Positions 60,617 through 64,000 of a DNA stretch of 64,000 nucleotides are shown one piece after another. Source of the DNA: Oceanobacillus sojae (GTDB lineage: Bacteria; Bacillota; Bacilli; Bacillales; Amphibacillaceae); assembly GCF_900162665.1 (NCBI RefSeq), contig NZ_LT727809.1:641229-705228 (forward strand), read 5' to 3'. How positions within the stretch are numbered: the stretch's first letter is position 1; each line of letters starts with the position of its first letter. The notes beneath the pieces were generated by a model. The model was not told where the DNA came from and searched no databases. It was given only the letters and a program-made list of their open reading frames with translations. A program made the position numbers and the translations under genes.

Positions 60617-61166
60617 AGGTTTCTGGTTTAGTGAAATGCTGGATAATATAAATGGGATAGATGATACCTTTTTTAAGACCCTATTGGAAAGACCATAAAA
60701 GTCGGCAAGATAGAAGTTGATAATAGTTTAAATACTTTTTTATATCCCTGAATGCAGGTAAGAATATGACTCTGATAAATTATATGCTGTAAGCTCAAAT
60801 CTGTAATTGACTTGGGTTTACAGCATATTTATTTGATCTAAAAGAAAACGGAAATTCTTATTTTAAAAGTATATGCAAATGTCACTACGCTGTATTTGAA
60901 TGGTGGAAAAATAAAGAAGTGTTAGTGTGAAATGATGAGGATAAAAAATTGGGATAAAAAACAAAAAATATTGTAACGAATTAACTTATTTCTGGATATA
61001 TAGATGATAAGATTTTAAAAGGCTTGTCTTATATGAATCAATCTTTTCCAATTCACTTGAATGATGGACAAGCATAGTATCCATTTTAGAACTTCAAGCT
61101 TTTTAAGAAAAACGGATGTTTATTCTATCAATGGCCAAAGACTATAAGTATGGAAGGAGGTAAAAA
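60617..61166. other. 550-bp gap with one hairpin
   Basis: An 11-bp perfect stem ATATGCTGTAA/TTACAGCATAT (60782-60792 with 60818-60828) followed by TTATTT is a possible terminator. No supported gene. The promoter of the sigma-factor operon should lie near the right end. Confidence 0.45.
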
Positions 61167-61664
61167 GTGGATAAAGACAATATATATCAAGACTATGCGG
61201 ACTTTATTTATAGATATTTGTTAACGCTAACCAATAATAGTCAACTCGCTGAAGAATTGACCCAAGAAACCTTCTATCAAGCTATTAAATCGATTGATAA
61301 CTTTCATGATAATGGAAAAGCAAAATTTTCCACATGGTTATGTTCCATCGCGAAAAATGTTTGGTTGCAGGAAATCAATCGAGAGAAGAAAAAAGAAAAG
61401 TTAACGGAATCATTAAGCTATGAAGAAAAAAGATTTCATGATTTAGAAGAAGAATATTTTAGAAATGAAGAGAAAATTAATTTTTTCAAACAAGTACATA
61501 AGCTTAATAATAAACAGCGTGAAATTATGTATCTCCGGTTATTAGGGGACTTATCCTTTAAAGAAATTGGCGTTATTTTTGGAGAAACAGAAAACTGGGC
61601 CCGGGTAACATTTTATCGTGCCAAACAACAAATACGAAAGGGTGACAAACCAGATGGATCATAA
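61167..61664 (+). CDS. ECF-type RNA polymerase sigma factor
   Basis: A 165-residue sigma-70 family protein. Region 2 (YADFIYRYLLTLTNNSQLAEELTQ, cited here by its start; through STWLCSIAKNVW) lies at about residues 8-72 and region 4 (LNNKQREIMYLRLLGDLSF) at about 112-155. GTG start 7 bases after GGAAGGAGG. It overlaps the anti-sigma gene by 11 bases, the usual layout for co-expression of the pair. Confidence 0.88.
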   Translation: MDKDNIYQDYADFIYRYLLTLTNNSQLAEELTQETFYQAIKSIDNFHDNGKAKFSTWLCSIAKNVWLQEINREKKKEKLTESLSYEEKRFHDLEEEYFRNEEKINFFKQVHKLNNKQREIMYLRLLGDLSFKEIGVIFGETENWARVTFYRAKQQIRKGDKPDGS

Positions 61665-62337
61665 TGTTTTCAAAGATTTAGTACCAAGTTATATTGAAAA
61701 CTTAACGAGTGAAGAGACAAATAGACTGATGGAAAAACATATGGAGCAGTGTGCGGAATGCCGGGAATACTTTAAAGAAATGCAGGGGGATTTATTAATA
61801 GGACATACCAAAGAACAGAAAAATGAGAAAAGAAATATTGACTATCTAAAAAAGGTTCGTTCAAAAAACAGGAAAAAGATTTTCGTTATTACAGGATCAT
61901 TATTAGCACTTTTTCTTGTTCTGGCCATTGGGTATCATTTTCTGTTTGTCCATATGTGGATAGCTGATGATAGTAATGTTGAGACAAGTATCCAGCAGCA
62001 GGATAATATCGTCACGCTGACTTTTCAATCAAAAAAGGATAACCGGTATCTTTTAGCAATAGAACAGCAGAGCAGCCAAAACTATACTGATTTGATTATC
62101 ATTTATGAAAATTGGAATATCTTAGCGGATAAAAAATGGAATATTCATTCTGAATTGGCCGCGGCTCAACAAGGCGGTACGGATATTACGTATACTTTCT
62201 TAAATGAAAACACCTTATTACTGGACAATGGAGAAGAAAAAAAACTAACAGAGGATGACAAAATAAAAATTCAATATAAAGATCACTCCGAAGAAATATT
62301 GTTAAAGGATTTATACCATGCAGAGAAACAGCATTGA
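61654..62337 (+). CDS. Zinc-finger anti-sigma factor
   Basis: A 227-residue protein. The N-terminal zf-HC2 motif HMEQCAECREYF (near residues 29-40) binds the sigma factor, and a membrane helix lies at about 72-92 with an outer domain of ~130 residues. ATG at 61654 overlaps the sigma gene by 11 bases; an upstream ATG at 61618 is inside it. The outer domain should sense the envelope signal. Confidence 0.85.
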   Translation: MDHNVFKDLVPSYIENLTSEETNRLMEKHMEQCAECREYFKEMQGDLLIGHTKEQKNEKRNIDYLKKVRSKNRKKIFVITGSLLALFLVLAIGYHFLFVHMWIADDSNVETSIQQQDNIVTLTFQSKKDNRYLLAIEQQSSQNYTDLIIIYENWNILADKKWNIHSELAAAQQGGTDITYTFLNENTLLLDNGEEKKLTEDDKIKIQYKDHSEEILLKDLYHAEKQH

Positions 62338-62357
62338 TTTGAGGAGGCTGCTTTTAT

Positions 62358-63233
62358 ATGACTTTAGAAATTAAAAATATATCAAAGAGATATGAAAAGG
62401 CATCGGTATTAAATGACATTTCCATTGCATTAGAACCTGGAGTTTATGGCTTACTAGGTGCAAATGGTTCGGGAAAAACGACTCTAATGCGTATTATCTG
62501 TGGAGTAATCAAGGCGGATGAGGGCTCCATTATTTATAACGGAGAAAATACGAATGAAAAAGCAGATTCATTTCGCTCTATACTTGGATTTTTACCTCAG
62601 GATTTCCGTTACTACCCTGACTTTACGGGTTTGAAATTTTTATTATATATAGCGTCGTTAAAAGGTTTAGATAAAAATATGGCTAAAGAGAAATGTGAAG
62701 AATTATTGCAATTAGTTGGGTTGGAAGATGTAAAAAGTAAAAAAATCAAGAAGTATTCAGGGGGAATGAAGCAACGCTTAGGAATTGCCCAGGCAATGAT
62801 AAATAATCCAAAGATATTGATTTTAGATGAGCCGACAGTTGGATTAGACCCAAAGGAACGGGTTCGATTTAGAAACTTGATTAGCTCTTTTTCAAAGGAA
62901 AAGATCGTCATATTGTCTACACATATAGTTTCAGATGTTGAATATATTGCTGATGAAATCCTGATTTTGAACAAAGGGAAAATAGAGAACAGAGGTAATT
63001 CAGAAAATCTTGTAAAAGAAATTGAAGGACATGTATGGGAATGTCATATGAAATCTTCATCAGTGGATGATTTATTAGCAAATTATGTGATAAGTAATCA
63101 AAAACATGAAGCTGTAGGAACTATTTTACGAATTATTTCTAAAGAACAGCCTGCACAGAATGCAAAGAAGGTACAGCCTACGTTAGAAGATGTATATTTA
63201 TATTATTTAAGAGAGGATGTACCCAAAAAATGA
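62358..63233 (+). CDS. ABC transporter ATPase
   Basis: A 291-residue ATPase with Walker A LLGANGSGKTT, signature YSGGMKQRLGIAQA and Walker B ILILDEPTVGLDP. GGAGGC lies upstream. It lies 20 bp after the anti-sigma gene and overlaps the permease by 4 bases. Compare the B. subtilis sigY operon, where an ECF sigma is also followed by an ABC pair. Confidence 0.87.
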   Translation: MTLEIKNISKRYEKASVLNDISIALEPGVYGLLGANGSGKTTLMRIICGVIKADEGSIIYNGENTNEKADSFRSILGFLPQDFRYYPDFTGLKFLLYIASLKGLDKNMAKEKCEELLQLVGLEDVKSKKIKKYSGGMKQRLGIAQAMINNPKILILDEPTVGLDPKERVRFRNLISSFSKEKIVILSTHIVSDVEYIADEILILNKGKIENRGNSENLVKEIEGHVWECHMKSSSVDDLLANYVISNQKHEAVGTILRIISKEQPAQNAKKVQPTLEDVYLYYLREDVPKK

Positions 63234-64000
63234 TTATGAAATATGAACTTGATAAAATAATTAAGAATAAAATTTTTCTCGCAGCAAGTATTGTTTCGCT
63301 GGTGGTTATTGCAGGAATTTTTTTGTTAGGTTATTACTATTCTCAGCTTACTTTTGCAGAACAAACAAATACGGAAAAAGGGTATCCAGGGTTTTATTCG
63401 GAAGTTACAAATGCACACGCTGGAGAATTCAACGATCAAAAAGTTGAAGAAATTTTAGCAGATTTCATGGACAGGTATCAAAGTGATATAGAGCCAGAAA
63501 GACCATTTGATGTATTTTCTTGGGGAGTTGCGGATGCTTTTTTTCCAAAAGGCGAAGATATCTATTTAAAAATGAATGATGCAATGGAAAAAGGAGAAAA
63601 AATAACTATTGATGAAATTGATACTCCCACTATTGAAGACGTTGGTTTTGCAAACTTTAATACAGCTTTAATTATTGGTGGTTACAACACGTGGGGGAAT
63701 TTTTTCAATGTTACTAACCTTTTGTTCATGCTTGCCAGCTTGTTCATAATCTTTATTTGTTCTTCCATTTTTTCTAGTGAAACCTCTAATAATATTAATC
63801 AATTGCTACTCTCTACAAAATATGGCAGGGGAAAGTTAACTATTGCAAAGATAACAGTGGCGGTAGTAGTTTCTATTCTGATATTTTTAGTAATTCAGTT
63901 AATCTCTTTAATATTCTTCTATAGCTATCATGGTCTAAGTGGTTGGGACGCAAATATTCAAACCAATTTTTCAGTAATGTTAAATGATTTTCCAGTCTAT
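63230..64000 (+). CDS. ABC-2-type permease, amino-terminal part (runs off the right edge)
   Basis: The frame starts at ATG 63230, overlapping the ATPase stop, and is open for 257 codons to the edge. It shows one membrane helix at about residues 15-38, an outer domain of ~130 residues, then hydrophobic segments from about residue 160. The sequence SSETSNNINQLLLSTKYGRGKL resembles the loop after helix 2 of ABC-2 permeases (cited in part). Partner of the ATPase. Confidence 0.8.
   Translation, partial: MIMKYELDKIIKNKIFLAASIVSLVVIAGIFLLGYYYSQLTFAEQTNTEKGYPGFYSEVTNAHAGEFNDQKVEEILADFMDRYQSDIEPERPFDVFSWGVADAFFPKGEDIYLKMNDAMEKGEKITIDEIDTPTIEDVGFANFNTALIIGGYNTWGNFFNVTNLLFMLASLFIIFICSSIFSSETSNNINQLLLSTKYGRGKLTIAKITVAVVVSILIFLVIQLISLIFFYSYHGLSGWDANIQTNFSVMLNDFPVY

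Noticed and set aside
1-64000. rRNA, tRNA and phage genes
   Set aside because: No rRNA-like or cloverleaf sequence with CCA-type end and no phage structural gene was recognised by eye. A tRNA scan would settle this.

Overview
The window reads as chromosomal DNA from a low-GC Gram-positive rod of the Bacillaceae, most likely Oceanobacillus, Virgibacillus or a close halotolerant relative. The grounds are the AT-rich sequence, strong AGGAGG-type ribosome sites, frequent TTG/GTG starts, lipoprotein signal peptides, BceAB-type and OpuC-type transporters, a YfmQ homologue and a preQ1-I riboswitch. No rRNA, tRNA, CRISPR array, phage or replication origin was recognised. It looks like ordinary chromosome with many transport, resistance and regulatory modules, several decayed genes and one complete insertion sequence.

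0-6 kb: a beta-lactamase-fold serine hydrolase with a membrane tail, a pRiA4b ORF-3-like protein, a small DUF4064 membrane protein and an FAD-linked oxidase. 6-13.2 kb: the most coherent metabolic locus. An OpuC-type ABC importer (minus strand) lies divergent from a GbsR-like regulator, which overlaps a three-gene cassette: BKACE-family cleavage enzyme, L-carnitine dehydrogenase and acyl-CoA thioesterase. Together these should import carnitine and turn it into glycine betaine plus acetoacetate. A structured, repeat-like element sits inside the opuC operon, and another repeat-like block lies beyond its end. 13.4-15.4 kb: a preQ1-I riboswitch with terminator controls queC-queD-queE.

15.5-36.5 kb: mixed single genes and small operons. 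These include a TauE/SafE exporter, a DASS anion transporter, BceAB without its usual two-component system, an isochorismatase-like hydrolase, a Nudix hydrolase, a uracil-DNA-glycosylase-like protein, a MocR-type regulator, yfmQ, a MarR regulator with a CPBP protease, a D-cysteine desulfhydrase-like enzyme, an AlkA-like glycosylase, a threonine dehydratase-like enzyme, a TatD-family hydrolase and an SH3b amidase. Several remnants lie here: a truncated lipoprotein, the tail of a carboxylesterase and very short open frames with good ribosome sites.

36.8-53.8 kb: four MFS transporters, three with an adjacent dedicated regulator (MarR, MerR, ArsR). Each of these three has a recognisable repeated operator overlapping its promoter. 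Among them lies a two-component system with a LanFEG-like ABC transporter (ATPase plus two tandem-duplicated permeases), preceded by three pentamer boxes at exact 11-bp spacing. 53.9-55.5 kb: a complete IS1182-like insertion sequence with 14-bp terminal inverted repeats, abutting the end of a small gene.

56-64 kb: a BcrAB-like ABC transporter fused by overlaps to its own two-component system, a 38-bp perfect palindrome beside an Xre regulator/membrane-protein pair, and an ECF sigma factor, zinc-finger anti-sigma factor and ABC transporter operon running off the right edge. The window therefore carries four separate cell-envelope or peptide-antibiotic response modules.
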